A stretch of DNA of 64,000 nucleotides from Nephrocerus scutellatus (lineage: Eukaryota; Arthropoda; Insecta; Diptera; Pipunculidae). The notes under the pieces were generated by a model. That model ran no database searches. It saw only the letters and a list, made by a program, of their open reading frames with translations, and was not told the origin of the DNA. Location of the stretch: NCBI GenBank assembly GCA_947095585.1, contig OX352761.1:53618019-53682018 (forward strand), given 5' to 3'. Numbering within the stretch: position 1 is the stretch's first letter; each line of letters starts with the position of its first letter. Positions 32,747-44,149 of the stretch are shown one piece after another. The position numbers and the translations under genes were made by a program.

Positions 32747-32960
32747 TTGGAGAATCAAGTTGGTTCATTGGTTTATTCCAGCTATATGAATCAGACTAGT
32801 TCATTTCATGCCTCTTCATCCCAGGTATTACTCTCGACAGTTGTTATTTGGGTAGAAAGTAAACCTGGAATACGTACGCTATTAGGCGCCCTTTTAGATT
32901 CGGGGTCACAACCATATTTTGTGGCAGAAAATGCATGCCAAAAATTAAAAGCTAATAAAA
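32747..32960 (+). pseudogene. BEL/Pao protease fragment
   Basis: Short open stretch with VLLSTVVIWVESKPGIRTLL and GALLDSGSQPYFVAENAC, the BEL/Pao aspartic protease active site (LLDSGSQ). It ends in a Lys-rich run where a noncoding repeat (cgtgtaacttttacgcgcgg) starts. Confidence 0.75.
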
Positions 32961-33540
32961 AAAAAAGAGTGCGTGTAACTTTTACGCGCGGTTGAAGTGA
33001 AACTTTTTTGACGTTGTTGCCGATTTTCTTTTTTTTATTTAAATTTACTGCCAAGGGAACACGATTAAAGATGAGATGAGATGAGGATGAGAAATGGCTT
33101 AGTTCCAAAAAATTCCAGACCCTATTGGCCAGATCCCAAAACAGAATTTCCATAGGACCAAGTTTTGTAGTAGGATCTAAGTAGAGTTTCAGAGTTTCAT
33201 ACGAATTGCTTGAGAAATGGCTTAGTTCCCAAAACTCCAAACGCTATTGGTCAGATCCGAGAATTTCAATAGGAAAAAATATTATAGTCGCATATTAGTC
33301 CTTCATTCCGAGTTTCATACGAATCGCTTGAGAAATGGCTTGGTTCCCAAAATTCCAGACCCTATTGGCCAGATCCCAGAATTCCAGACCCTATTGGCCA
33401 GATCCCAGAATTTCCTTAGGAACAAATCTTATAGTCGCATATTAGTCCTACATTCCGAGTTTCATACGAATCGATTGATAAATGGCTTGGTTCCCAAAAT
33501 TCCAGACCCTATTGGCCAGATCCCAGAGTTTCAATAGGAG
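32961..33540. repeat. Dispersed minisatellite-bearing repeat
   Basis: Begins with gtgtaacttttacgcgcggt, also present at about 44967 and 48702. From about 33090 a unit of roughly 100-130 bp repeats several times: gagaaatggcttggttccc, attccagaccctattggcca, gatcccagaatttcc, cttatagtcgcatattagtc, gagtttcatacgaatcg. The same units occur at 45060-45245, 48795-48980 and 53990-54270. Noncoding. Confidence 0.75.
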
Positions 33541-33961
33541 CTGTGGCCGTAGTAATATATGTATTTATATATATACTTATATTTGTAGTTATATACATAT
33601 ATAGTTACATACATGTAAAATATAACTATAGAAAACGAGTCATAAAATTAACAAAAGTGAACAACAGAGCAATGTGTACAACAGAGCGTGTACAACAGAG
33701 CAATGTGTACAACAGAGTAACAACAGTGTAACGCTGTGAAAATTGTTGCCCCCTCCGTAAAAAAGTGTCACTTCAAAAATCAATCAATTTTCCAGCTACT
33801 AGAATTAATCAAAACATAATTCGAATAAAACACGAGGTCGAGTTATCAGTTTAATCCCGTCTCCGAAAGTACAAAACAAATTTTTAGTTTTACCCAAAAT
33901 AACTACCTGTTAAACTTTCCAAATCGATAAATTTAGCCGATCCTAAATTTTTCATCCCTGA
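33541..33961. other. AT-rich spacer with short tandem repeats
   Basis: 33541-33620 is a TA-rich microsatellite-like stretch. 33665-33725 has three to four copies of 'gtgtacaacagagcaat'. No gene recognised. Confidence 0.5.
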
Positions 33962-35090
33962 CCGTATAGATATGCTATTTGGCGCAGAAATTTGTTGTGC
34001 CATATTTACGGGACGAAAAATTACAAATTACACCCTTTTCAAGCAACAGTTTTGGCGATGTGATTTGTGGAAATATCGATTTCCCAATTCAGATATCTTC
34101 GGTTTCTTTATTTTGTTGCAACATTGATCAGGTGCGCAAAGAAATACAAACATTTTATATTATCGAACACGGAAGCCCAGAAACAATGTTTCAATTGAGG
34201 AAAAGGCTTGCGAAAATAATGTCGCCACTCACGTTACGCATGACAATAGCGACGCTCTGTCTGTCAAGATGATTATTCTTTCATTATTGAAGGATAGCGG
34301 TGTATTAAATTTAAACATATTACCTAATAAAAATAAATTTTTAATTTAAAACGTTTAGTAGTCTGCTCTGCTCTCATCTGAAACAAATTGCAACTCGGGT
34401 GAGTGAGTGAGCTATGTTTAAAGTGTCAAGTCTCTTGCTCAATGTGAACTTAGTTTAAAATCAATTAAAAAATTCCACCCGAACAGACAGACATACACGA
34501 AAGCGAGCTAATAACAAAGTTTTAAAAAAACGAACCGTTCTATCAGCGTTTTCTCAAATTTTCGATCCATTGGGATTGTCCAGTTGTTTTTATTGCAAAG
34601 GTGGTTATGCAAAAATTATGGGCCATTCTTAACTTAAACTGGGACGATGAACTGATTGATCCTTTCAAATCCGAATGGTTCGAATTGTATGATCAGTTAG
34701 AAATTTTGAATATTATCATAATTCCAAGATCGATTATTAGTTCGAATCTTAGTAAAAGAATGGAACTGCATGGATTCGGCGATGCTTCTCAGATTGGTTA
34801 TGGTTGCTGTTGCTATGCCCGCATTCTAAATATGAAAAACTAATACAAGATACCAACTATATGAACAAGTGCAACAATCTATGAAAATTACCTTTGACAA
34901 AGTCATATTGTGGTCAGATTCAGAAATAACAATTTTTCGCACACGATCAACAGCATCCAAATACGCAACATTTGTTGCAAATCGAGTATCACAAATCCAG
35001 GATATCGCGCCTCCTGAATTTTGGGCATATGTTCTATCAGAATTAAACCCTGTGGACATAATTTCGCGTGGATTGATGAATTGATGATGA
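33962..35090 (+). pseudogene. BEL/Pao pol: linker, RT end and RNase H
   Basis: 33962-34310 encodes the segment between protease and RT (DRIDMLFGAEI, then ACENNVATHVTHDNS). A repeat-bearing insertion (34325-34540) then replaces most of RT. 34545-34840 is the end of RT and the RNase H start (IFDPLGL, VVMQKLWAILNLNWDDELID, KRMELHGFGDASQIGYG). 34869-35084 continues RNase H (ILWSDSEITI, FVANRVSQIQDIAPPEFW, PVDIISRGL). The element lies on the plus strand and continues at 38230 with integrase. Many frame changes make it inactive. Confidence 0.82.
34325..34540. repeat. Insertion related to 39695-39965
   Basis: The segment from ctaataaaaataaatttttaa to aacaaagttttaaaa matches 39695-39965 (shared aatttaaaacgttt, tctgaaacaaattg, cgaacagacagacatacac / cgcataggcagacatacac). 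The second copy directly precedes an errantivirus-like gag, so this may be a leader fragment of that family inserted in the BEL pol. Confidence 0.65.
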
Positions 35091-36355
35091 TGAATTAATG
35101 CACAACCTTTTATGGTGGAACGGGTCTCCATTTCCTTCTCAGAATGGCAGTGATTCGAATATATCAAAATTAAATCAGATTAACTATGATTATGATGACA
35201 GTGAAGAACTTGTGATCTTGTGGAAATACTTCCATCTAATTATGTCGTAGAGCTATTTTCCAACTACAACAAATTAGTCCGTATGGCTATTTTGGGCCAT
35301 GTGGACATGTGGACATAATTTCGCGTGGATTGATGAATTGATGATGATGAATTAATGCACAACCTTTTATGGTGGAACGGGTCTCCATTTCCTTCTCAGA
35401 ATGGCAGTGATTGGAATATATCAAAATTAAATTAGATTAACTATGATTATGATGACAGTGAACAATCAAAGACTTGTGATCTTGTGGAAATACTTCCATC
35501 TAATTATGTCGTAGAGCTATTTTCCAACTACAACAAATTAGTCCGTATGGCTATTTTGGGCCATGTGGACATGTGGACATAATTTCGCGTGGATTGATGA
35601 ATTGATGATGATGAATTAATGCACAACCTTTTATGGTGGAACGGGTCTCCATTTCCTTCTCAGAATGGCAGTGATTGGAATATATCAAAATTAAATTAGA
35701 TTAACTATGATTATGATGACAGTGAACAATCAAAGACTTGTGATCTTGTGGAAATACTTCCATCTAATTATTTCGTAGAGCTATTTTCCAACTACAACAA
35801 ATTAGTCCGTATGGCTATTTTGGGCCATGTGGACATGTGGACATAATTTCGCGTGGATTGATGTATTGATGATGATGAATTAATGCACAACCATTTATGG
35901 TAGAACGGGTCTCCATTTCCTTCTCAGAATGGCAGTGATTGGAATATATCAAAATTAAATCAGATTAACTATGATTATGATGACACAGAGCAATCAAAGA
36001 CTTGTGATCTTGTGGAAATACTTCCATCTAATCATTTCATAGAGCTGTTTTCCAACTACAACAAATTAGTCCGAATGGCTATTTTGGGCCATGTGTACAT
36101 GTGGACATAATTTCGCGTGGATTGGTGAATTTATGATGATGAATTAATGCACAACCATTTATGGTGGAACGGGTCTCCATTTCCTTCTCAGAATGGCAGT
36201 GATTGGAATATATAAAAATTAAATCAGATTAACTATGATTATGATGACACTGAGCAATCAAAGACTTGTGATCTTTTGGGTATACTTCCATCTAATTATT
36301 TCGTAAATCTATTTTCCAAATACAACAAATTAGTCCGTATGGCTATTTTGGGCCT
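35054..36355 (+). repeat. 264-bp tandem array made from BEL/Pao pol
   Basis: Five head-to-tail units begin with 'acataatttcgcgtgg'; the core atttcgcg sits at 35061, 35318, 35582, 35846 and 36110 (steps 257, 264, 264, 264). 264 bp is exactly 88 codons. Each unit encodes, with stops, the stretch from the end of RNase H (LWWNGSPFPSQNGS) to the start of the integrase region (LFSNYNKLVRMAILGH). Units differ by a few bases. The array ends at the Harbinger inverted repeat. Confidence 0.9.
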
Positions 36356-36429
36356 TACTAATAGTCGCATTTAGTTTCGCTAAATCTAAAATTTGGACAC
36401 TTTCAAAAAATTGTGTACCAATAAAGTAT

Positions 36430-37138
36430 TTAGAGGCCAGGAAAGTTACAACTGAGAGGATAAAATTTAATGCATAGAAACTCAATGGTTTCCACTACAG
36501 CGCAAAACAAATAAGAGACCAGTGGAACAGGTCTAAGGAACTGGCGCGGACAAGAATAAGCCACTTCAAAAAAACGGAAAAGAAGAAGAGACTCCTCCGA
36601 AAGAGCCAGACGAAGTGGATTTACAAATCCAGGAGATCGCAAAAATGGATTTCGATGCTGACTACTCTCTGTATGATTGCGATGCATTATACAATCAGCT
36701 GAAAAAGTATGTTTTGAAATTATTTGTTTACTTATATTCGTACTTTACACAGTTTATCATTCATCTTCAGAGAAAACGAAACACCAAATGTGTCAGGTAT
36801 ACAACCTATATACCACCTATATTATTTAGTTCGGAAGACATTGACATCATCAGTCCGATACCTAAGGCGACGCCGCCGAGAAAACCCCAAAAAATCACCA
36901 GTCCGATTCCTACAACGCCGCAGAGAAAAACACAAATGAGAAAAAGAATGGATTTTCCAAAAAATTTAAACCACAAGATGTTCTGGGAAAAAGAGTAGAG
37001 CAGATGGAATTGGAGACGAAGGAAAAGCAAAAAATTTTTGAACTTAAAAATGAAAAGGAAAGGATGAAGATCCAAGTTCAAGAAAAGAAGTTGATTCTCC
37101 AGGAATTGAAGATTAAACAACTGCAAATTGATAAATAA
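36430..37138 (+). pseudogene. Harbinger Myb/SANT-like protein
   Basis: Plus-strand reading includes FHYSAKQIRDQWNRSKELAR, the recognition-helix part of a Myb/SANT-like DNA-binding domain, after a stop. Further on are an acidic segment (DYSLYDCDALYNQLKK), a Pro-rich linker with repeats (SPIPKATPPRKPQKI), and a charged coiled-coil end (RVEQMELETKEKQKIFELKN, EKKLILQELKIKQLQIDK) with a stop near 37136. A small intron with GT...AG ends (gtatgttttg...catcttcag, about 36708-36771) may be present. In this superfamily such a protein guides the transposase to the DNA and nucleus. Frame changes suggest decay. Confidence 0.65.
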
Positions 37139-37269
37139 ATAATTTGGAATTATTTTATTACCTAAAATTTTTAATGTTTATTTCAATGGAGTACAAAACC
37201 TTTTTTTAAATGAATTTAATATGAATTTTATTTTTATAAAAACTATTTTTAAGAGTCTAATTTTTTTAT

Positions 37270-37830
37270 TTTTTAGGTGAATTGCTTCCTGATAAACTGT
37301 GTTCTATACCCAGTTCCTTGCACGCTTCTTGTTGGAATCGTTTCTTCGTCCTCAAATTCATCGGACCCAGGTTTGCTCAAAATAGAAGGAACATCGTTTA
37401 AGAAGCCTGAAAATAAGATTCGTGTTAATTTTGCACGTTTTGATTACAACGATACCTTGCGGGAGTACCATTTGAACTCTCCTTCGATATATTGTGCAAT
37501 ATTGCTATTGCCATAATGGTAGCTTTGCGGTGTCATAGTTGACATTAATTCCATTAAAGCAAGAGCGGAACTTGTTTTTCAGCTGTCCAAAAAGCTGCTC
37601 GACATGAATCCTTGTTCGGATATGGGCTTTGTTGTTCTGCTGTTCGCTGTTCTGCTAGACTTAGTTGTGCAGATATACAAAAAGGTGTCAAAAGTGGAAA
37701 AGTGTCAAAAAAAGCATAGCCACCGTCGCCCAAAATAATTTCCCCTCTTAAATCTGTGTTCTGTAACTGGTTTGCAATACTAGATTCCCGCCATATCCTA
37801 GATTCATGTGCAGATCTTTATTTATTTTAT
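37270..37830 (-). pseudogene. Harbinger transposase (DDE) fragment
   Basis: Minus-strand reading HESRIWRESS, then GEIILGDGGYAFFDTFPLLT with the second catalytic Asp. After frame changes come ACIRT-like and VEQLFGQLKNKFRSCFNGIN-like segments with the Glu region and an 'AILHNI' end. These are the conserved blocks of PIF/Harbinger DDE transposases. The N-terminal half with the first Asp is not seen. Confidence 0.7.
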
Positions 37831-38229
37831 ATTTATTTTATAAACGAAAACAAAAGTGAGTTGACATTTGTTTGACAGCAACTGACGGAAATTGTAGTAG
37901 TTTGAAAGAAAGTGTGAGCATTACTTAATAAAGAGGTAAAAACAGCTATTGGTAGATTTTTATTAAAACTATGTACTTTACTTTAAGTTTACAACTAGTA
38001 AATAACCGACATTTGTGTTTGACTATTAGTAAGGCTATTAGTAAGTGTATATGATTTGTTAACAATATTAAATTATCTATAAGCAGCCGTAAAACCAAGG
38101 TGCAATCTCTTCTACAAGATAAAGATAGTAATCGTAGCTCATCGTCACAAACCATGAAATAAAGACCACAAGAATTGGATGATGGATTATACGGTATAAT
38201 CAAATTTAGTCAAAATCAACATAATTCTC

Positions 38230-38985
38230 AGGAAATTAGAATATTACGCTCCAAAACTTTATTTCATAAAGCCGCCTTTGTAAATTAAATCCATTTTTGG
38301 ATAAATCTGAAATTCTTCTTCGTGTTGGTGTCCGGTTTGTCAATGTACAGTCTGGCTTACAATCAAAAGCATCCCGTTATATTGCCATTTCGTGATTCAT
38401 ACTATTAATCCAAAGAAAATAAGTCGGAAACATTCATTGTGGGACTCAAGCCTTACATTGTACATTACGCCAAAGGTTTTGGATTATTGGGGGACGAAGT
38501 TTTTTTTTGTATTGTATGCTTCAGAACCAAGCCTAGATCAGTAGAGCAGATAATGGGCCAATTACCCGCAGAGCGAGAGTGCCCGTCTCGGGCATTCGAA
38601 AATGTTGGAATCGACTTCTGCGGTCCCTTTACAAACATTTTTATAGTTTAATTATTTTTTTGCATTGACTCCAGTTAATTTTTTGTTTGGAGGTCCCATC
38701 AATTCGCTGCCGGAACCTACTCTTCTTAATATTGATCTTAATTTCTTAACTAGATACCAGCGATTGCAATATGCACAACAATGCACCAATTTTGGCAACG
38801 ATGATCTAGCAAATATCTTAACGAATTGCAGCAGCGTTCCAAATGGAGATTTCATTCTCCTAATATTGAGATTGTCACATTAGTTCTTCTTAAAGAAGAT
38901 AATTTGCCTCCTATGAAGTGGGTTATGGGTCGTGTGGTGCAGGTTCATAGACGACACGGTCTGACGGCGTGAATCTGAATCTTCT
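38230..38985 (+). pseudogene. BEL/Pao integrase
   Basis: Continuation of the plus-strand BEL element. It reads NPFLDKSEILRVGVRF and LQSK before the zinc-binding region (CIVCFRTKPRSVEQIMGQLP) and first catalytic Asp region (GIDFCGPF, about 38620). The catalytic middle is deleted. From 38655 the C-terminal part follows: LTPVNFLFGGPINSLPEPTL, LTRYQRLQ, then in another frame VLLKEDNLPPMKWVMGRVVQ. Truncated and frameshifted. Confidence 0.8.
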
Positions 38986-39694
38986 TTTAAGGAGGGATAG
39001 AAAAAAGAATGATATTTATCTATGTGGTAAAATTGCAGTAATTTTGTTAACTTTGTTACATTACAAAGTGCATCCTGCTAAAATATTAAAAATATATTTT
39101 GACAATTGTTCCGCAATCATACGAAACAACAGCAAAATCTCAACAGAAAATTATTAATTCCTTGAAATTCATTCAGAGAATGTGTGCTTAATTTTTCCTA
39201 AATTAACAATCAACTTCACATTATCAAAAGGACTATAAAATATAAGAAGCAGAAATAAAAGTGTATAATGTGCCAGATACATTTCGACATTCAAATTGCA
39301 GCGTGATGGCATAAATAAGTTATCTTGTGGAATTCCTTAGATGCGCAGATATTCGCGTCAACTTTCTCATCAGCATTATCATCAGCCAGAGTCCCCCATC
39401 GCCATCGGTGCATAAGATAATTCCCACGCGGTTTCAAAGCCGCAGATATAAAAATTAGAATATTAGAACATATATTTTACTAACTATATTTCTATAATTA
39501 ACTATATATATTCACTATATAGGTATGTCTACTACATGGTGTTTCATATATTATCCGATTACTTAAATACATATATAACTTTTCGTACAAAAAAAAATTA
39601 TTTCATTTAAAATATTTTAACATATTTTCCAAACATTAAATAATATTAATACAATGAGCAAATATAACAATATAATATGTCAACATGTTAGCTA
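38986..39694. other. Noncoding, possibly LTR remnants
   Basis: It follows the BEL integrase end, so a BEL 3' LTR would be expected. About 39225-39480 contains TATA-like stretches (gactataaaatataagaagc; cgcagatataaaaattag), suggesting retroelement promoters. No matching second copy was found in the window. Confidence 0.35.
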
Positions 39695-39965
39695 ATAAAA
39701 AAACATTTTTAATTTAAAACGTTTGAAACCAGTATTATGCGTAGTAGTTTGCTTTGATCTGAAACAAATTGAAAACTCGCATTGAATTAATTTCTTTTAG
39801 CGAATTGTTGACTTTTTTCGTGATTTGTCAATGTTCATCCAGTTCTGAGCTATGTTTAGAGTTTCAAGTCTCTAGCTCAATAAGAAGTAAGTTTAAAATC
39901 AATTACAAAATTCTATCCGCATAGGCAGACATACACGAAAACGAGCTAATAAAAACGTTTTAAAA
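39695..39965. repeat. Leader-like repeat related to 34325-34540
   Basis: Begins ctaataaaaaaacatttttaa and ends cgagctaataaaaacgtttt, directly before the gag-like ORF. Both ends carry aaaacgttt in opposite orientation and also a 'ctaataaaaa' direct repeat. Interpreted as the untranslated leader of the following errantivirus-like element, though a MITE cannot be excluded. Confidence 0.5.
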
Positions 39966-40856
39966 TGGGAAGATATATTGGAAGAAATAAACGAACATAG
40001 ACAAGAATTTAAACGCATTTTCAAATGTCTTAACAAAGCAAAAACCCCTAAGGGAACAATTCGTAATAAGCATTTAGGTACACTTATAAACGAATACAAT
40101 ACGATAAATAGTAGTATAAATACACATACAAATTTGACGAAAAATCACAAAAAAAAATATATGACATCCACTCTGAGTTTCGCGACTATTTGCAAAGAGC
40201 ACTCTTCAGACTTAAACAAGAATCAAAATACCAACCGAGTTAAATTCCCCGGTTAATAGAAGTGTTGTAGAAGAAGTATCTGATTATAATAGCTCTGACA
40301 AAGAAGTAGTGATTAAGGACAAAATGACTATAACAGCGATTGAGTTTTTGAATCTGTCGTCAAAATTACCACCTCAATTTGACGGCAGGACAGAAAATCT
40401 GCAAAGATTTATGGATGCCATTAATTTGGTAAATTCTGTAAAAGAAAACCATGAAACAATCGCTATTGAGCTTATAAAAACCAAGCTCGTAGGGACAGCC
40501 AGAAGCTTAATTTCTATCGAAACCACAATTGAAGCAAAATTAAAATCTGCAGTTAAAGGAGAATCTACAGAGGTTCTTGCTGCAAAAATTAGTCTTACTA
40601 GCGAATTGGCCGAAAAATATTCAACCAAAGTCGCTGTAAAGGCAATGAAAGTTAATGCCTCGATTGAAAAAGTTAATCTGGTCATGGAAGCAGGCCAATT
40701 TAACACCATGAACGAGGCCATTTCAAAATTTGTGAACACCTGTATGGAGTCAAATGCCAATCAGACCAACGTTTTGTGTTGTAATGCCAGAAATAACAAC
40801 ACAAATTTCAACGGTAATTATCCTGGCTGTGCATATATGCGCGGACTGTATTAAGT
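39966..40856 (+). pseudogene. Errantivirus-like gag
   Basis: A first block (39978-40254) reads INEHRQEFKRIFKCLNKAK and a Lys/Asn-rich end before a stop. A second open block from about 40309 contains LPPQFDGRTENLQRFMDAIN, ETIAIELIKTKLVGTARSLI and AVKGESTEVLAAKISLTSEL. The FDG...L.RF and I.TKL.G.AR motifs are those of gypsy-group gag capsid domains. It ends at 40854 with no pol following; an LTR-like or unrelated sequence begins there. Confidence 0.7.
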
Positions 40857-41540
40857 ATTTAGCAATAAAATATAGCACACCGATTACAATGAAAATATCA
40901 CCACACAACTCGCATATTAATAGGCTAAGCAGATTATGAACAGTGAGTTCACCATTTGGGTGACTCACTCGTAAATGTCATCGATGTAATTATCATCAAT
41001 AGTTTATGACTCTGTGCGCTACCTCTATGAAGTGGGTCAAGCGCACTGAATATCAAATGTAAAACTTCGTTTTTAATATGAATTCTTTCTTTAGAAAATA
41101 AGTATAAAAGGGCCAATTATTTCAATGAAGAATCAGAATCATTTCATCGATCAAACACGTTGGTATTTTTACTTTTTGTCTATCTTCTGCCTTTGCACAA
41201 GCAAATACAGTAATGGGAGATAGGTCTTGTTACGTTTGGATACCGTGCTTTCTCGTGTAGCCGGGAGAAGAGTGTCAATAGGAGAGTTAAATAAAATGTT
41301 TTTTTTTAATTAAATATTAGTTTTTTATTGCCGAGATTTGATCTTCTTCTTTCACTTTTCGTTTAACTCTGACTTTTCAACATTTCGTTTCGTTAAAAAG
41401 TAACCTCAAATCCAAGCCAATCCTCATTCCCAACACACATATGCAACTTCCTGCACGTCCAGTACCTTTCCATATAAATGCGCTCATTTATATTTTGTTA
41501 CATATCGATAATTTATAATTACACTACCCTTGATAAGGTG
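40857..41540. other. Noncoding, LTR-like features
   Basis: There is a TATA-like box in 'agtataaaagggccaatt' at about 41102, followed about 40-60 bp later by a possible transcript start, and polyadenylation-type 'aataaaatg' at about 41290. This looks like a retroelement promoter region following the gag fragment. No partner LTR in the window. Confidence 0.35.
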
Positions 41541-41659
41541 CAGTCTATCTCCATCACCGTATAATGATGTATATCGTGGGAGCTAATACGCAAAAGTGGG
41601 ACATTTTCTTCGGATTTAGGGTGTTTTATTTGCTGTGATATAAGCCTAAGTCCATCTTA

Positions 41660-42000
41660 GCTAGAGCATTTTACAAGAGCTATCTGATTAGAACTACTGA
41701 TCGGCGGAGGAGTGATGTTAGTTAAAAACTTGGAAATGTTCATGGGTTGTACATATGAATTGTGTGAAATTATATCTCGTTCATTGTACGAACGTATTAT
41801 CAAATCATTAGATTTGATGTAGCAATTTCCTGTTGTTTTAATTGTAGCTGTTCCTTGAAGGGTGTATGTGGTTAGATCATTATTGGAAATTTCACCTATT
41901 TCATAATTTTGTGTTGTAGAGAAGAACCACTTGTTATGTGTGGATAGCTTTAACCATATGGTTGGAATGTTTGCTTGTTTTATTTCAAATTAAGATGGCA
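41660..42000 (-). pseudogene. Env-like fragment of a gypsy-type retrovirus
   Basis: A minus-strand frame open for about 110 codons (about 42000 to 41660) resembles the ectodomain of insect errantivirus Env: WLKLSTHNKWFFST, YTLQGTATIKTTGNCYIKSN and VQPMNISKFLTNITPPP. Upstream the frame is broken by several stops. It lies directly downstream of an LTR and primer site on the same strand, with gag and pol missing. Confidence 0.55.
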
Positions 42001-42286
42001 AAACTTCGGATCTTCGTAAGAATTCTATTTCACAAGTGGAATGTTTTGAATTTGAATTAAATAACGAGTGTATGATTGGACATAAAACTTATTTTTCGGG
42101 GTTTTACAGTTCTTTAAATCATTTGCATTCGCATTCTTTGTTATAATTTATGAGCAAGTATTCTTTCTTCTTTTCTTCGGTACTTATACTAGTTTACAGG
42201 TTTCTGGTATACTTAAACTAAAATAACTATATATATTTATATACGGATGTTTGCCTATGTAGGGGTTTGGCGTCAAATTTGTAATG

Positions 42287-42304
42287 GTCCCTGTTCGGGC
42301 GCCA
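42287..42304 (-). promoter_or_regulatory. Primer-binding site, tRNA-Lys type
   Basis: The minus strand reads TGGCGCCCGAACAGGGAC, complementary over 18 bases to the 3' end of tRNA-Lys. It follows the LTR end after a 4-base spacer (AATT). The second copy is at 46559-46576. Confidence 0.8.
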
Positions 42305-42308
42305 AATT

Positions 42309-43461
42309 TGTAATGATGTTTGCCTATGTAGGGGTTTGGCAATTCCAATTCCCTGAAGTTCTCAACGAGAGACGACCTCGAGGAAGAAAAGGCGATTGCA
42401 TCAACCTATTTCTCCCTCCTACGTATCTTGTTGACTGAGGCTGGCTATAGTAAAATGCCTTATTGATAAACAGTGGTTCTAACGACGAAAAGGCGATTGA
42501 ATCAACCAATTTCGTATTAGACCACGAGGAAGTTCGGCAGAAAAATGACCTCAATGATGAAAAGGCGATTGCATCAACTTATTTCGCATTGACCACATTG
42601 CCTGTCGAATTTCAGCCAATTTGCAGTATATCAACAAGAAAAGGCGATTGAATCAACTAATTGCTTCTTAACGCACTACAAAAGTTGTTTATATATATGG
42701 GTTCAGTAGACGATTACTGTTCCCTTTCAAAACTGGTGTTCGTGTATAACGCGGAGAGGCGTATACCTGGCGGGTATTGTGCATTTCTCTCTCGTTCGTG
42801 TAGAACGCGGAGAGATGTATACCTAGGTTGGTATATATTGAAATTTGTAATGATGTTTGCCTATGTAGGGGTTTGGCAATTCCAATTCCCTGAAGTTCTC
42901 AACGAGAGACGACCTCGAGGAAGAAAAGGCGATTGCATCAACCTATTTCTCCCTCCTACGTATCTTGTTGACTGAGGCTGGCTATAGTAAAATGCCTTAT
43001 TGATAAACAGTGGTTCTAACGACGAAAAGGCGATTGAATCAACCAATTTCGTATTAGACCACGAGGAAGTTCGGCAGAAAAATGACCTCAATGATGAAAA
43101 GGCGATTGCATCAACTTATTTCGCATTGACCACATTGCCTGTCGAATTTCAGCCAATTTGCAGTATATCAACAAGAAAAGGCGATTGAATCAACTAATTG
43201 CTTCTTAACGCACTACAAAAGTTGTTTATATATATGGGTTCAGTAGACGATTACTGTTCCCTTTCAAAACTGGTGTTCGTGTATAACGCGGAGAGGCGTA
43301 TACCTGGCGGGTATTGTGCATTTCTCTCTCGTTCGTGTAGAACGCGGAGAGATGTATACCTAGGTTGGTATTGTGAATTTCTCTCTGCTTGCTTTGGATT
43401 TTCGGTCCCTATGTCTTTGGTTAAAAGTAAAACCTTGTTGAGAATTATAAGGTTGTTTACA
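42309..43461 (-). repeat. LTR with a 537-bp internal tandem duplication
   Basis: The LTR, read on the minus strand, starts TGTAAACAACC (43461) and ends CATCATTACA (42846 or 42309). Units 42309-42845 and 42846-43382 are head-to-tail copies of the same 537 bp. In the second segmental copy the LTR is single (46581-47196, 616 bp). It contains repeated aaaaggcgattg-aatcaac motifs at about 60-bp spacing (for example near 42389, 42489, 42559 and 42639). A further partial copy of the LTR end (gatgtttgcctatgtagggg) lies at 42246 beyond the primer site. Confidence 0.75.
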
Positions 43462-44149
43462 ATCAATAAATAATTTCCAATAAATATTGGCTAATTATTT
43501 CTGGTTTTGAATCGGCGGCGATATTTATGTGCTTATAACCATTTTCCCAATTGTTTATATTAATTTCAGGTCTTTTCTTTACTTTGAAGACATAGGGCCG
43601 AGTTGGTATTTTGCCACAGGCGATACATTATTTGGTAGCTTTTAAAAAAAGTCGAAGTCAGTGGTAGCGTACGAACTCGGTATCTAGCGACTTCTAGTTC
43701 GTAGTTTTCCCCTTGCGCCATTGACTAACTTGAGTAACATAGGAATATATAGCAATATCAACGCCTGGTAGTATGCCTTTTGCCTGTTAGTGTTGAATGA
43801 ATTATCCTTCGGCATACTTATTACGTTGATATTATTCTTCCCAAATGGTTACCCCTGAAACTATGTTCGAAAATAATGTGGTAATTGTGCGCGTATGCAT
43901 CGTATGCGCAATAGTTAACCTTATGGTTTGTGGCGTAGTTGCTGAAAGGCAACTTCGTTACAATGTAGAATGCCATATGCGGATAAAAAGATTCCCAGCT
44001 ATACAAGAAAACATTATGTTTTTGTTTCTAAATTTGCATGGATGTGTATTTGTTTATGTATTTATTTTTATATTATTATTATGTAAAATTTTGATTTTTC
44101 TATCTTTTCTGTTCTCGTCGGATATTATTTTATGCACTTAATAACGGCC

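Larger units (their letters stand above)
36352..38035. mobile_element. PIF/Harbinger-type DNA transposon, two-gene
   Basis: A perfect 15-bp inverted repeat GCCTTACTAATAGTC lies at 36352-36366 and 38021-38035. It encloses a Myb/SANT-like gene on the plus strand and a DDE transposase on the minus strand, the convergent two-gene design of PIF/Harbinger elements. The expected 3-bp target duplication could not be settled. It interrupts the BEL pol. Confidence 0.7.

Noticed and set aside
42287..42304. Primer site identical to the one used by lentiviruses
   Set aside because: It only means that the same host tRNA-Lys is used as primer, as in gypsy-type insect elements; neighbouring sequence is insect retroelement, not a lentivirus.
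42324..43188. Pairs of identical short ORFs (about 60-76 codons) at 42.3-43.2 kb and 46.5-46.9 kb
   Set aside because: They fall in the duplicated LTR; they are duplicated with the DNA and have no features of a protein family.
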